A stretch of DNA of 64,000 nucleotides, taken from Vreelandella piezotolerans (GTDB lineage: Bacteria > Pseudomonadota > Gammaproteobacteria > Pseudomonadales > Halomonadaceae). A program made the translations under genes and the position numbers. Positions 16,933-26,989 of this stretch are shown in pieces. The first letter of the stretch is position 1. Each line of letters opens with the position of its first letter. The stretch spans positions 1,426,001-1,490,000 of the forward strand of contig NZ_CP048602.1 of the NCBI RefSeq assembly GCF_012427705.1, read 5' to 3'. The notes beneath the pieces are model-generated. The model did no database searches, was not told the DNA's origin, and worked only from the letters and a program-made list of their open reading frames with translations.

Positions 16933-18090
16933 TCACTCGGGCTGATTAGCGTCATTTTGGGTGGAGCCATTGCCCGGAATGAAACGACGTAAATTCAGAG
17001 CGCTCAAACCGCTCGCACGGACCGTGCCATCGGCCACGGTAGCGGCGTTAACATCTTCCGAGACAGTAAACCGAATCAATCCTAGCCGCTGGCCACCGTC
17101 GGTCATGATATCGACACGCCACTCGCCAGAGGGGTCTTGAGGGAAATTCTGTTTATGGCTCCAGGCGCGGTATCCCTGTTCGCGGCCGCCGTTGATCGCC
17201 AGTGCAACGGTATCCAGCGCTTTTCCATTATGATGCCACGCATGGTAAATCGTTTCGCTCAGCCCTCGCGGGGCGCGAATGGCCGTATAGACGTACAGGC
17301 CGCTGCTGCGAATGGCCTCGGGCGTCAGGGTCAGCGACCCTTGCGGGGCGCGCTGCTGCGTATCGAAAGCGGGGGAGAGCGCCGTGCTGGTCATCCACAG
17401 GCTGGCGGGCGGTACCCAAACGCGGCCAAGCCATGCCCCGTAGGCCAGTACCACGGTAAGCGCAAAAAATCCCAACCAGCGCGCGGGAGAGCGTTTTTTG
17501 AGTAGATGCCAGAAGCTGGGCAGCGCCACGAGTACCGTCAAGACTAAGGCAAGTAGCATGCTCTGGCCGGTGGTCAGGTGAACCATGATGGGGAGTATCA
17601 CCAGCAGAACAAGAAAGACGCACTGAGCATGAAACATGAAATAGAGGCTGCGCCAGCGGCCAGCGAGTTTGTAGTAGAGCGGGTCAATGATCGACCACAC
17701 GGCCATGCCTATGACCAAGAGCGCGAAGAGCGCTTGTCCACTGTTCCACACCGTAGTGACTAGAATAAAGGGCAGGGTGAAAAACAGCGTCTCTTGGTGG
17801 ATCATTTGCGCAATAAAGGCCGTTACGCCTCTCGGCAGCGTCGGGTGACCACGATGGGAGAGCCAGCGGCCAATCACACTTTCAGATAGCAGTAGTAGCC
17901 AAGCGAACAGCAGGCCGAGTGCCAAAGCTGCGCCTAGCCACTGCTGCCGATCCACCAAAAAAAAGCTGCCGAGCCCGGCCGCAAACGCCATCGGTGGCCA
18001 AAGCCAGCTCCAGGGCTTCAAGCGCTCGACGATTCGTTCGATGCATCCTTGCAGTGCTTCTAGTCGCGCGGGTGTGAGGAGTGTCCCCAT
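16933..18090 (-). CDS. DUF5924 membrane protein with C-terminal DUF2914 domain
   Basis: 385-residue integral membrane protein. Residues about 30-230 contain six or seven hydrophobic helices; residues about 250-360 form a soluble domain with IYHAWHHNGKALDTVALAI, YRAWSHKQ and GEWRVDIMTDGGQRLG, which matches DUF2914. In related proteins DUF2914 is thought to fold as a beta-sandwich on the periplasmic side. Function is unknown. No strong ribosome-binding site precedes the ATG at 18090, so the exact start is uncertain. It is divergent from fadB, with 256 bases between them. Confidence 0.85.
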   Translation of the reverse strand: MGTLLTPARLEALQGCIERIVERLKPWSWLWPPMAFAAGLGSFFLVDRQQWLGAALALGLLFAWLLLLSESVIGRWLSHRGHPTLPRGVTAFIAQMIHQETLFFTLPFILVTTVWNSGQALFALLVIGMAVWSIIDPLYYKLAGRWRSLYFMFHAQCVFLVLLVILPIMVHLTTGQSMLLALVLTVLVALPSFWHLLKKRSPARWLGFFALTVVLAYGAWLGRVWVPPASLWMTSTALSPAFDTQQRAPQGSLTLTPEAIRSSGLYVYTAIRAPRGLSETIYHAWHHNGKALDTVALAINGGREQGYRAWSHKQNFPQDPSGEWRVDIMTDGGQRLGLIRFTVSEDVNAATVADGTVRASGLSALNLRRFIPGNGSTQNDANQPE

Positions 18091-18275
18091 AGCGTCAAAA
18101 ACTCATCAATGAAACGTATATGATCGTTGGGATCGTGATTAAAGTCGATGTGACGACGAAGTGTGGAAGAAAAAAGCGCAAGAAATGTGCTCATGGCCAT
18201 GTGAACTGGGGGTAAGCCAATTAGCCAAAAGTCAGGGCTTGACGTACTGATGTAACTCAACCAAGCTAAAGCAAT

Positions 18276-18289
18276 CAAACGACCGTATG
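18276..18289 (+). promoter_or_regulatory. Candidate PsrA-like operator of fadBA
   Basis: CAAAC-GACC-GTATG, one mismatch from the CAAAC-N4-GTTTG form of the Pseudomonas PsrA box, centred 64 bases before fadB. A TTGACG (18239-18244) lies just upstream. PsrA is the fatty-acid-responsive repressor of fadBA in Pseudomonas; its presence in this organism is assumed, not seen. Confidence 0.4.
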
Positions 18290-18346
18290 AAATGCGTGGC
18301 GGGCTCGTTATCGACGTGCCAGCCCGAACTTGTGGAGAGAGCGCGA

Positions 18347-20533
18347 ATGATCTATCAAGGCAATGCCATCACGGTGGAGCGTCGTGACACCCAGGGTGGT
18401 AATGACATCGCAATGCTCACTTTCGATTTGAAAGATGAGTCCGTCAACAAGCTATCTAGCGCCGTCGTGGCCGAGCTAGGCGACGCTGTCAAAGCGATTC
18501 AGGCCGAAAGTGGTTTGGAAGGGTTGATGATTCGCAGCGCCAAAGACGCCTTTATCGTCGGCGCCGACATCACAGAATTCCACAGCCTGTTCCACAAGGG
18601 CGAAGAGTACTTGGTGGAGATGAACCTCAAGGTTCACGACATCTTCAACGCCATTGAAGACCTGCCTTTCCCTACGGTGACGGCAATCAACGGGTTGGCG
18701 CTGGGCGGCGGCTGCGAAGTCCTGCTAACCACCGACTTCCGCGTGATGAGTGAGAAAGCCAAAATTGGCTTGCCGGAAACCAAGCTGGGTATTCTGCCGG
18801 GGTGGGGCGGTTGCGTGCGTCTGCCGCGCCTGATCGGTGCCGATAATGCCGTCGAGTGGATTGCTGGTGGTACCGAAAACCGTGCCGATGCTGCCTTGAA
18901 AGTAGGCGCCGTGGATGCCGCTGTTGCCCACGAGCAGTTGGAAGAGGCGGCACTGGATATCCTCGACCGCGCCAATGCAGGCGAATTGGATTATCACGCT
19001 CGTCGCGAAGAGAAAAAATCACCGCTCAAACTCAACGCCATCGAACAAATGATGGCGTTCGAAACCGCTAAAGGATACGTCGCTGGCAAAGCGGGCCCGC
19101 ACTATCCCGCCCCGGTTGAAGCGATCAAAGTGATCCAAAAAGGCGCCGGTGAGACCCGCGCCCGCGCTCAAGCCATCGAAGCCAAGTCGTTCGCCAAATT
19201 GGCGCTAAGCAGCGTTGCCTTCAACTTGGTGGGCCTGTTCCTGAACGACCAAGTGGTCAAGAAGAAAGGCAGCAAGTACGAGAAGCAGGCGCAGCCGGTC
19301 AAGCAAACCGCCGTGTTGGGTGCTGGCATCATGGGCGGGGGGATCGCCTACCAGAGTGCCAGCAAGGGCACACCGATCCTGATGAAAGACATCAAGGACG
19401 ATGCCATCGAGCTTGGCCTCAAAGAAGCCCGCAAACTGTTCGCTAAACAGGTAGAGCGTAAGAAGCTCACCACCGAGCAGATGGCCGAAAAACTCTCCAA
19501 TATCCGTCCAACCCTCTCTTACGGCGATTTCGGTAATGTCGATTTGGTCGTAGAAGCGGTGGTCGAGAACCCCAACGTCAAAGACGCCGTGTTGACCGAA
19601 GTAGAGGACAAGGTAAGTGAGAACACGATTCTGACTTCCAACACGTCGACCATTTCGATTAACCGTCTGGCCAAGAATCTGAAGCGCCCGGAAAATTTCT
19701 GTGGCATGCACTTCTTCAACCCCGTGCACCGCATGCCGCTGGTGGAAGTCATTCGTGGTGAGAAAACCTCGGACGCCGCCGTTGCCGCAACCGTGGCTTA
19801 TGCTCGGGCCATGGGTAAAACCCCCATCGTGGTGAATGACTGCCCTGGGTTCCTGGTCAACCGTGTGCTTTTCCCTTACTTCGGTGGCTTTAGCTTCCTG
19901 GTCGAGCAGGGTGCCGACTTCCAGCGCGTCGATAAAGTCATGGAGAAGTTTGGCTGGCCAATGGGCCCGGCGTACCTGCTGGACGTCGTCGGCATGGATA
20001 CCGCCGTGCACGCCAATGATGTGATGGCTGAGGGCTTCCCAGATCGTATGGCACGTGAGGGTAAAACGGCTATTCAGGTCATGTACGATAACAAGCGCTT
20101 GGGCCAGAAGAACGACAAAGGCTTCTACGCCTACGAAGAAGATAAGAAGGGTAAGCCGAAGAAAGTGAGCGACGAGCAGGCTTACGCACTAGTAAAAGAA
20201 GTGGTGAAAGAGCAAAAAGAGTTTTCGGATGAGGACATCATTGCTCGCATGATGGTGCCGCTGTGCCTTGAGACCGTGCGTTGCTTGGAAGATGGCATCG
20301 TCGATACGCCCGCAGAAGCCGACATGGCGCTGATTTACGGCATTGGCTTCCCTCCCTTCCGTGGCGGTGCGCTGCGCTACATCGACGCGCTGGGCGTGGC
20401 TGAGTTCGTCGCGATGGCGGATCGTTTGGCAGAAGAACTAGGGCCGCTGTACGCGCCTACCGAGAAGCTCCGCGCCATGGCCAAGAGCAACGAGCAGTTC
20501 TATGCGGGCGCCACGGCAAGCGCTCAGGCCTAA
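18347..20533 (+). CDS. fadB: Fatty acid oxidation complex alpha subunit FadB
   Basis: 728-residue multifunctional enzyme: enoyl-CoA hydratase/isomerase domain at the N-terminus ([35 protein letters not shown], catalytic Glu in each) and 3-hydroxyacyl-CoA dehydrogenase domain from about residue 315 ([17 protein letters not shown]ossmann motif, [33 protein letters not shown]). It forms the alpha2beta2 beta-oxidation complex with FadA, encoded 24 bases downstream. The start [10 protein letters not shown] matches E. coli FadB (MIYKG-like) and follows GGAGAG; the frame extends upstream to 18287 without support. Likely induced by fatty acids. Confidence 0.96.
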   Translation: MIYQGNAITVERRDTQGGNDIAMLTFDLKDESVNKLSSAVVAELGDAVKAIQAESGLEGLMIRSAKDAFIVGADITEFHSLFHKGEEYLVEMNLKVHDIFNAIEDLPFPTVTAINGLALGGGCEVLLTTDFRVMSEKAKIGLPETKLGILPGWGGCVRLPRLIGADNAVEWIAGGTENRADAALKVGAVDAAVAHEQLEEAALDILDRANAGELDYHARREEKKSPLKLNAIEQMMAFETAKGYVAGKAGPHYPAPVEAIKVIQKGAGETRARAQAIEAKSFAKLALSSVAFNLVGLFLNDQVVKKKGSKYEKQAQPVKQTAVLGAGIMGGGIAYQSASKGTPILMKDIKDDAIELGLKEARKLFAKQVERKKLTTEQMAEKLSNIRPTLSYGDFGNVDLVVEAVVENPNVKDAVLTEVEDKVSENTILTSNTSTISINRLAKNLKRPENFCGMHFFNPVHRMPLVEVIRGEKTSDAAVAATVAYARAMGKTPIVVNDCPGFLVNRVLFPYFGGFSFLVEQGADFQRVDKVMEKFGWPMGPAYLLDVVGMDTAVHANDVMAEGFPDRMAREGKTAIQVMYDNKRLGQKNDKGFYAYEEDKKGKPKKVSDEQAYALVKEVVKEQKEFSDEDIIARMMVPLCLETVRCLEDGIVDTPAEADMALIYGIGFPPFRGGALRYIDALGVAEFVAMADRLAEELGPLYAPTEKLRAMAKSNEQFYAGATASAQA

Positions 20534-21736
<1,203 letters not shown>

Positions 21737-21757
21737 TATGCGCTCTTCCCCGTAATG

Positions 21758-21786
21758 AAAACGGCACCCTGAGCGGTGCCGTTTTT
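21758..21786 (+). terminator. Bidirectional terminator after fadA
   Basis: Perfect 11-base stem AAAACGGCACC / GGTGCCGTTTT with a 6-base loop, followed by a T run on the plus strand and preceded by an A run. It lies between the convergent fadA and flavodoxin-like genes and can serve both. Confidence 0.9.
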
Positions 21787-21798
21787 CGTTTCAAGATG

Positions 21799-22260
21799 TT
21801 AAAACAATCCGTTATCCAACCCAGCAGCAAGGGTCATGCCCAGCTCTTCGGCTTGGCTGATAAACGCCTCTTGCCACTCGCCGCGAAAAATCAGAGGGTC
21901 CTGCACCCAACGCCAGCGTAGTCCCGTAACGATACTTTCCACTGCCCGACGAGTACCCGTTCCATCATGGCCCGCGCGGATGTAGAGCGCGCAGGGCAGG
22001 CCCTGCTTCTCTTCCAGTACGCCGTAGTAGCTGCGGTCGAAAAAGTCCTTTAGCGCGCCGCTCATGGTGCCTAGGTTTTCGGTAGTGCCCAATACGATAC
22101 CGTCACAATCGATGATGTCCGTCGGTCCTGCGTCGAAAGGCGTTTTGACGATGCACGTCACTGACTCGATATCCTCATGTTCTGCACCTCGCTGTACGGC
22201 CTCGCTCAAGGCGCGGGTATTGATGGAGGGGGAGTGGGCCACGATTAATAGACGTTTCAT
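21799..22260 (-). CDS. Flavodoxin family protein / FMN reductase-like
   Basis: 153-residue flavodoxin-fold protein. MKRLLIVAHSPSINTRALSE gives the first strand and the phosphate-binding loop; DGIVLGTTENLGTMSGALKDFFDRSYY is the typical FMN-contacting region of NADPH-dependent FMN reductase/WrbA-related proteins. The ATG at 22260 follows GAAGA; the frame extends to a TTG at 22278. The electron partner or substrate is unknown. Tail-to-tail with fadA across a shared terminator. Confidence 0.87.
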   Translation of the reverse strand: MKRLLIVAHSPSINTRALSEAVQRGAEHEDIESVTCIVKTPFDAGPTDIIDCDGIVLGTTENLGTMSGALKDFFDRSYYGVLEEKQGLPCALYIRAGHDGTGTRRAVESIVTGLRWRWVQDPLIFRGEWQEAFISQAEELGMTLAAGLDNGLF

Positions 22261-22419
22261 TCGGCGTTCTTCAGGCAATTGGCGGTAAGTTCAAGAGGTG
22301 CCACACTGTAAGCACTCCATGGCACAGCCTAGTCGCCTTTGGGTAAACCAATCAAACGCTCTCACACGGCATCTTGGATAGGGTATCAAGCGTTGAACGA
22401 TCAACCAGGGAATTGCGTC

Positions 22420-22986
22420 ATGCGCCAGCAGACCAAAGCGATAGGGATCACCACTTTTTGCACATTGGCACTCTTATTGGCAGGGTGTGCCGGCCCATCA
22501 CGCCCGCCTGCCGATAACGAGCGCTCGGCGGCTCCTGCCGTCAATCAAGTAGCGACAGTGCCTAGCGCGCAGATAGCGCAGCCATCTTCCGTGGTGCGCG
22601 CCGATGATTGGGCGCCGCCACTGCAGGTGAGTCCAGAAGAAGAGGCCGCTTATTACGTCAGCCGCTTGGCGGATCGCCGGTTCGTCAGCCAGTATGGAGG
22701 CCCCGATAACTCAAGGCCTTGGTACATCGCCGCCGAGCGACTAGGCGACATCGGCCTGCCGGCAGTGCCGCTGTTGTTCTCGAGATTACACACCGATGAC
22801 GCTTATGAGTTGATGCTGGTGCTATACGCGCTTCAGCTCGCCACACAGGATCCGCTTGTGACGTTTCAAACGGACGGTGACTACATTCAATTGCCCTCCG
22901 TATTAGACCCTGACGCAAATGCGGAAAATCGGCGAATTGCGCAGCAGTGGTGGGAGCGCCATTCGTCGCGATTAGAGTTTCGCTAA
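22420..22986 (+). CDS. Hypothetical lipoprotein
   Basis: 188-residue exported protein. A lipoprotein signal peptide ends in LLLAGC (Cys near residue 23). A low-complexity Ala/Pro/Ser linker (about residues 25-65) is followed by a compact domain with RPWYIAAERLGDIGLPAVPLLFSRL, which resembles one HEAT-like helical repeat, then RRIAQQWWERHSSR. The domain is conserved-looking but I cannot name it. The ATG at 22420 follows CAGGGA; the longer frame from 22339 would hide the signal peptide. Probably anchored in the outer or inner membrane, periplasmic side. Confidence 0.8.
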   Translation: MRQQTKAIGITTFCTLALLLAGCAGPSRPPADNERSAAPAVNQVATVPSAQIAQPSSVVRADDWAPPLQVSPEEEAAYYVSRLADRRFVSQYGGPDNSRPWYIAAERLGDIGLPAVPLLFSRLHTDDAYELMLVLYALQLATQDPLVTFQTDGDYIQLPSVLDPDANAENRRIAQQWWERHSSRLEFR

Positions 22987-23038
22987 ATCATTCGCTACAT
23001 TATGGCTTGCTATTACATCCGTAGAATAGGAGAGCATG

Positions 23039-23515
23039 ATGGCTTTTGCACTATCCTCAATGAGCGTCACTAGCTCGGCGTTTGCGAATCACCAAGCGAT
23101 TCCTGCCAAGCACACGGGCGAGGCTGAAGACGTTTCCCCAGCGCTTGCGTGGGAGGGGGCGCCGGAAGGTACTAAGGGGTTTGCGGTGATTTGTCATGAC
23201 CCAGATGCGCCACTGGTGAAAGAGGGCAGTTATGGTTTCGTTCACTGGGTGCTGTACAACCTGCCTGGTGAGACCACTTCGCTGGAAGAAAGTACTGCGC
23301 TGGGCACGTCCGGTATCACCGATTTCGGTAAATTGGGATATGGCGGGCCTATGCCGCCGGAAGGACATGGCAGCCACCTTTACTACTTCTGGGTACTGGC
23401 GCTGGACAAGCAGACGTCACTGCCCGAAGGGCTGACGTTGCCTGAGCTACTCCAGGCCGTGGAACCCCATCTGCTGGGAATGAATCGCTTGGTAGGTACT
23501 TACCAGCGAGGCTAA
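23039..23515 (+). CDS. YbhB/YbcL family Raf kinase inhibitor-like protein
   Basis: 158-residue phosphatidylethanolamine-binding-protein (PEBP) family member. Hallmarks: CHDPDAPLVKEGSYGFVHWV with the DPDAP and HW motifs, and GPMPPEGHGSHLYYFWVLAL matching the GPxPP-GxHxYxF signature of the ligand pocket. The bacterial role is unclear. There is no obvious signal peptide, so it is likely cytoplasmic. The second ATG of ATGATG is preferred as AGGAG is 6 bases from it and 3 from the first. It lies 52 bases after the lipoprotein gene. Confidence 0.92.
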   Translation: MAFALSSMSVTSSAFANHQAIPAKHTGEAEDVSPALAWEGAPEGTKGFAVICHDPDAPLVKEGSYGFVHWVLYNLPGETTSLEESTALGTSGITDFGKLGYGGPMPPEGHGSHLYYFWVLALDKQTSLPEGLTLPELLQAVEPHLLGMNRLVGTYQRG

Positions 23516-23606
23516 ACCGGCATTAGGCTGGAGCATTGCGCTCAAGCCGTGTAGGCTCCGTCGCTTGCTACTGTTTGCGTGACTGTCTGCTGCGATGGAG
23601 TCTTTA

Positions 23607-23954
23607 ATGAGTGACCTGCCTAACTGCCCTACCTGTGCCTCTGAGTTTACCTACGATGATGGCCTTCAGTATGTTTGCCCCGAGTGTGGTCACGAGTGGT
23701 CGAAAGCGCCAAGCGCCAGCGAAGCGGACTTGGATGATGGCATTCGTGATGCAAACGGCAACCTGCTCGTCGATGGTGACTCGGTGACCGTGATCAAAGA
23801 TCTCAAGGTCAAAGGCAGCTCCTCGGTCGTCAAAGTAGGCACCAAAGTCAAAAACATTCGATTGGTGGACGGCGATCACGACATCGACTGTAAAGTCGAC
23901 GGTATTGGTCCTATGAAATTGAAGTCCATGTTCGTCAAGAAAGTCACCTCTTAA
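23607..23954 (+). CDS. yjdM: Zinc-ribbon protein YjdM (PhnA family)
   Basis: 115-residue protein of the YjdM/PhnA family. An N-terminal zinc ribbon is formed by CPTC and CPEC (Cys pairs near residues 7-10 and 26-29), followed by [20 protein letters not shown] and the [20 protein letters not shown] beta domain with Lys-rich strands. Historically called alkylphosphonate utilisation protein PhnA, but it is not phosphonoacetate hydrolase and its biochemical role is unsettled. The ATG at 23607 has GGAG 6 bases upstream. A strong terminator follows at 23969-23996, so the gene is probably the end of its transcript. Confidence 0.93.
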   Translation: MSDLPNCPTCASEFTYDDGLQYVCPECGHEWSKAPSASEADLDDGIRDANGNLLVDGDSVTVIKDLKVKGSSSVVKVGTKVKNIRLVDGDHDIDCKVDGIGPMKLKSMFVKKVTS

Positions 23955-23968
23955 TCCCGCCTTCAGAC

Positions 23969-23996
23969 AGCCTGCCGCTTGCGAGCAGGCTTTTTT
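23969..23996 (+). terminator. Rho-independent terminator after yjdM
   Basis: AGCCTGC-CGC-TT-GCG-A-GCAGGCT hairpin followed by six T (23991-23996). It lies 15 bases after the yjdM stop and isolates it from the SUF operon promoter. Confidence 0.92.
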
Positions 23997-24092
23997 ATGT
24001 CCATGTCATAGTTTTCCTAAATGATAATGATTGGCTTTTTTGATGTTATCAGCCGCGAACGTGCTAAGAAGTCGCGCTATTTGATAAGGATT

Positions 24093-24143
24093 TTGCAGAA
24101 GGGCTTCACATCAAATTTATACAGGACTAAAATGGTACCCAAT
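24093..24143 (+). promoter_or_regulatory. SUF operon promoter with IscR-type operator
   Basis: TTGCAG (24093-24098), 17-base spacer, TTTATA (24116-24121) form a candidate sigma-70 promoter. The 25-base segment 24119-24143 agrees at 18 positions with the type 1 IscR consensus ATASYYGACTRWWWYAGTCRRSTAT as I recall it, with the core GACTAAAAT intact. It overlaps the -10 and the transcription start, as expected for repression by a [2Fe-2S] Rrf2 protein encoded by the first gene. Confidence 0.5.
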
Positions 24144-24193
24144 TAGCGGGTAGGCCAACGGTTCGGCCCAACGCGATGGCAAACGGAGTGACT

Positions 24194-24658
24194 ATGCTCA
24201 AGCTTTCTCGGCTGACAGATTATGCCGCTGTGGTGATGGCACAAATTGCCCGTCATCCCCAGGCGTCGCATGCGGCGGCTGACTTAGCAGACGCGGTACA
24301 GCTACCCCATCCCACCGTGAGTAAAACCCTTAAAATGCTGGTGAAAGCAGGACTCTTGGAGTCGCAGCGTGGGGTTCAAGGTGGTTATCGCCTAGCGCGG
24401 CCAGCGTCGCACATCACGGCGGCTGACATTATCAGTGCCATTGAAGGCCCCGTCGCGATGACCGAGTGCAGCCAAGCCGAAGGTGAGTGCGACTTGGTGG
24501 CCACCTGCGGTGTGGCCGACAACTGGCAGCGAGTATCGCTGGCCATTCGCACGTTACTCGAAAGTGTGACGTTGGCGCACTTGGCCGACACGACACCTAT
24601 CAAACTGCCCGTACAGTTACCGATCCAAAGCATTAGCCTATCGGCGGCATCCGCATAA
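24194..24658 (+). CDS. Rrf2 family regulator of the SUF operon
   Basis: 154-residue winged-helix Rrf2 protein. It starts MLKLSRLTDYAAVVMAQIA, has the recognition helix region PHPTVSKTLKMLVKAGLLES and the wing QRGVQGGYRLARP. Three Cys at residues 92, 99 and 105 (ECSQAEGECDLVATC) match the iron-sulfur ligands of IscR-like proteins, so it probably senses cluster status and represses its own operon. The ATG at 24194 follows GGAG; a longer frame from 24176 lacks a site. It is the first gene before sufB and belongs to the SUF regulator group known from Xanthomonas and Halomonas relatives. Confidence 0.94.
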   Translation: MLKLSRLTDYAAVVMAQIARHPQASHAAADLADAVQLPHPTVSKTLKMLVKAGLLESQRGVQGGYRLARPASHITAADIISAIEGPVAMTECSQAEGECDLVATCGVADNWQRVSLAIRTLLESVTLAHLADTTPIKLPVQLPIQSISLSAASA

Positions 24659-24726
24659 GCCGCTAGGTCTATCACCCTATTGACGGCGAGCTGACCTCGC
24701 CACCCAACTGCCCGGAGGGTATCACC

Positions 24727-26169
24727 ATGGCAAGCGAAGAAATGGAACAGTTGGTTCGTCGCGAGTACAAAGATGGTTTTGTAACCGATATCGAAAGCGA
24801 CACACTGCCACCTGGCCTTGATGAAAACACCATTGCCTTCATTTCCAAGAAGAAAGGCGAGCCCGAGTGGATGTTGGAGTGGCGTCTGGATGCGTATCGT
24901 CAGTGGTTGAAGATGGAAGAGCCATCCTGGGCGCACCTCGACTATCCGCCCATCGATTATCAAGAGATCTCCTATTTCAGCGCGCCCAAGCGCCCAGAAG
25001 ATCGTCCCCAAAGCCTCGACGAGGTAGACCCTAAACTGCTGGAAACCTACGAGAAACTGGGTATTCCGCTGCACGAGCGTGCCGCCCTGGCAGGGGTTGC
25101 CGTCGATGCGGTCTTCGACTCCGTCTCGGTTGCGACGACCTTCAAAAAAGAGCTGGCGGAAGCGGGCGTGATTTTCTGCTCCATTTCCGAAGCGATTCGT
25201 GACTACCCGGATTTGATCAAGCAGTACCTGGGTACGGTAGTGCCCGTGGCTGATAACTATTTTGCTGCGCTAAACTCCGCCGTGTTCACTGATGGCTCGT
25301 TCGTGTTCGTGCCAAAAGGCGTGAAGTGCCCGATGGAGCTGTCTACCTACTTCCGTATTAACGCGGCCAATACGGGCCAGTTCGAGCGCACGCTGATCAT
25401 CTGCGAGGATCGTGCCGAGGTCTCCTACCTGGAAGGCTGCACCGCACCCATGCGCGATGAAAACCAGTTGCACGCTGCCGTGGTCGAACTGGTTGCATTG
25501 GACGATGCCTACATCAAGTACTCCACCGTACAGAACTGGTATCCCGGTGACGAAGAGGGTAAGGGCGGCATCTATAACTTCGTGACCAAGCGCGGAGACT
25601 GCCGTGGTGAGCGTTCCCGCATCAGCTGGACACAGGTCGAAACCGGCTCGGCGATCACCTGGAAGTATCCTTCTTGCGTACTGCGTGGCAAAGACAGCAT
25701 CGGCGAGTTCTACTCCGTTGCCGTTACCAATGGCCGCCAGCAGGCGGATACCGGCACCAAGATGATTCACATTGGTGAGGGTACTCGCTCCTACATCGTC
25801 GCCAAAGGCATTTCGGCGGGTAAGAGCGACCAGTCCTACCGTGGTCTCGTCAAGATCGGGCCGCGTGCCAAGGGTGCGCGTAACTTTACCCAGTGCGATT
25901 CACTGCTGATCGGCGACAAGTGCGGGGCACACACCTTTCCGTATCAAGAAATCGGTAACAGCACGGCGACCATCGAGCACGAAGCAACGACCTCCAAGAT
26001 CGGTGAAGATCAGCTCTTCTACTGCCAGAGCCGTGGTATCTCCGAAGAGGACGCGGTCAGCATGATCGTTAACGGTTTCTGTAAAGACGTTTTCCAGGAA
26101 CTGCCGATGGAATTCGCAGTTGAGGCGGAAGCACTGCTAAATGTCACTCTGGAAGGCGCGGTGGGCTGA
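24727..26169 (+). CDS. sufB: Fe-S cluster assembly protein SufB
   Basis: 480-residue scaffold subunit of the SufBCD complex on which [4Fe-4S] clusters are built. Full family length. Landmarks: [60 protein letters not shown] with the conserved Cys, [20 protein letters not shown] and [20 protein letters not shown] near the C-terminus. GGAGGG precedes the ATG. It is separated from the regulator gene by 68 bases and from sufC by 70. Confidence 0.97.
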   Translation: MASEEMEQLVRREYKDGFVTDIESDTLPPGLDENTIAFISKKKGEPEWMLEWRLDAYRQWLKMEEPSWAHLDYPPIDYQEISYFSAPKRPEDRPQSLDEVDPKLLETYEKLGIPLHERAALAGVAVDAVFDSVSVATTFKKELAEAGVIFCSISEAIRDYPDLIKQYLGTVVPVADNYFAALNSAVFTDGSFVFVPKGVKCPMELSTYFRINAANTGQFERTLIICEDRAEVSYLEGCTAPMRDENQLHAAVVELVALDDAYIKYSTVQNWYPGDEEGKGGIYNFVTKRGDCRGERSRISWTQVETGSAITWKYPSCVLRGKDSIGEFYSVAVTNGRQQADTGTKMIHIGEGTRSYIVAKGISAGKSDQSYRGLVKIGPRAKGARNFTQCDSLLIGDKCGAHTFPYQEIGNSTATIEHEATTSKIGEDQLFYCQSRGISEEDAVSMIVNGFCKDVFQELPMEFAVEAEALLNVTLEGAVG

Positions 26170-26239
26170 CCGCACCGGCACCCAACTCATTTTAAGGGCG
26201 TCGCGCTCGCGACCCGCAAGCATTTAAAAGGCGATCACT

Positions 26240-26989
26240 ATGTTGCAAGTTAATGATTTACACGTCACCGTCGAAGGTAAAGAGATTCTGAAAGGCTTGA
26301 CGCTCACCATCAATGCCGGTGAAGTTCACGCCATCATGGGCCCTAACGGCGCGGGTAAATCCACGTTGTCAGCAGTTATTGCTGGTAAAGATGGCTACGA
26401 GGTGACCCAAGGCAGCATTACGTTCGAAGGTCAGGACGTACTGGAGATGGAAATCGAAGAGCGCGCCCAAGCGGGTCTGCTGCTGGGTTTCCAATACCCG
26501 GTCGAAATTCCGGGCGTGAAGAACATCTACCTGCTGAAGTCCGCGCTGAACGCTCAGCGGGCTGCGCGCGGTGAAGGTGAAATGCCTGCCCCCGAATTCA
26601 TGAAGCTGGTGAAAGAGAAGCTTGGCTTCATGAAAATGGACGCCAGCTTTCTGCAGCGTGCGGTGAACGAAGGCTTTTCCGGCGGTGAGAAAAAGCGCAA
26701 TGAAATCCTGCAGATGCTGGTGCTTCAGCCAAAGCTGGCCATGCTCGACGAAATCGACTCTGGCCTCGACATCGACGCCATGAAAGTCGTCGCTGACGGC
26801 GTGAACAGCCTGCGTGCCGAAGAGCGTGCCATTCTATTGGTCACCCACTATCAGCGCCTGCTGGACTACATCGTACCGGACAAAGTCCACGTTCTGGTCG
26901 ACGGCCGCATCGTGAAAACCGGCGATGCCGAGCTTGCCAAAGAGCTAGAGGCCAACGGTTACGAAGGCATTGAGGAGTCCGTGGCATGA
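26240..26989 (+). CDS. sufC: Fe-S cluster assembly ATPase SufC
   Basis: 249-residue ABC-type ATPase of SufBC2D. Walker A GPNGAGKSTLSAVIAG near residue 36, Q-loop GFQYPVEIPGV, signature FSGGEKKRNEILQM near 150, Walker B KLAMLDEIDSGLDIDAMKVV, and the H-loop VTHYQRLLDYI. Its ATP hydrolysis drives SufB-SufD rearrangement during cluster assembly. The stop overlaps the sufD start by 4 bases (ATGA), showing translational coupling. Confidence 0.97.
   Translation: MLQVNDLHVTVEGKEILKGLTLTINAGEVHAIMGPNGAGKSTLSAVIAGKDGYEVTQGSITFEGQDVLEMEIEERAQAGLLLGFQYPVEIPGVKNIYLLKSALNAQRAARGEGEMPAPEFMKLVKEKLGFMKMDASFLQRAVNEGFSGGEKKRNEILQMLVLQPKLAMLDEIDSGLDIDAMKVVADGVNSLRAEERAILLVTHYQRLLDYIVPDKVHVLVDGRIVKTGDAELAKELEANGYEGIEESVA

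Noticed and set aside
18060-18278. 72-codon minus-strand frame upstream of the DUF5924 gene
   Set aside because: Overlaps the DUF5924 start in another frame and has no family or start support.
19205-20011. 268-codon frame antisense to fadB
   Set aside because: Lies wholly inside fadB on the opposite strand; His-rich translation typical of antisense shadows in GC-rich genes.
24385-25074. 229-codon frame antisense to the SUF regulator and sufB
   Set aside because: Overlaps two well-supported genes and has no recognisable domain or ribosome-binding site.
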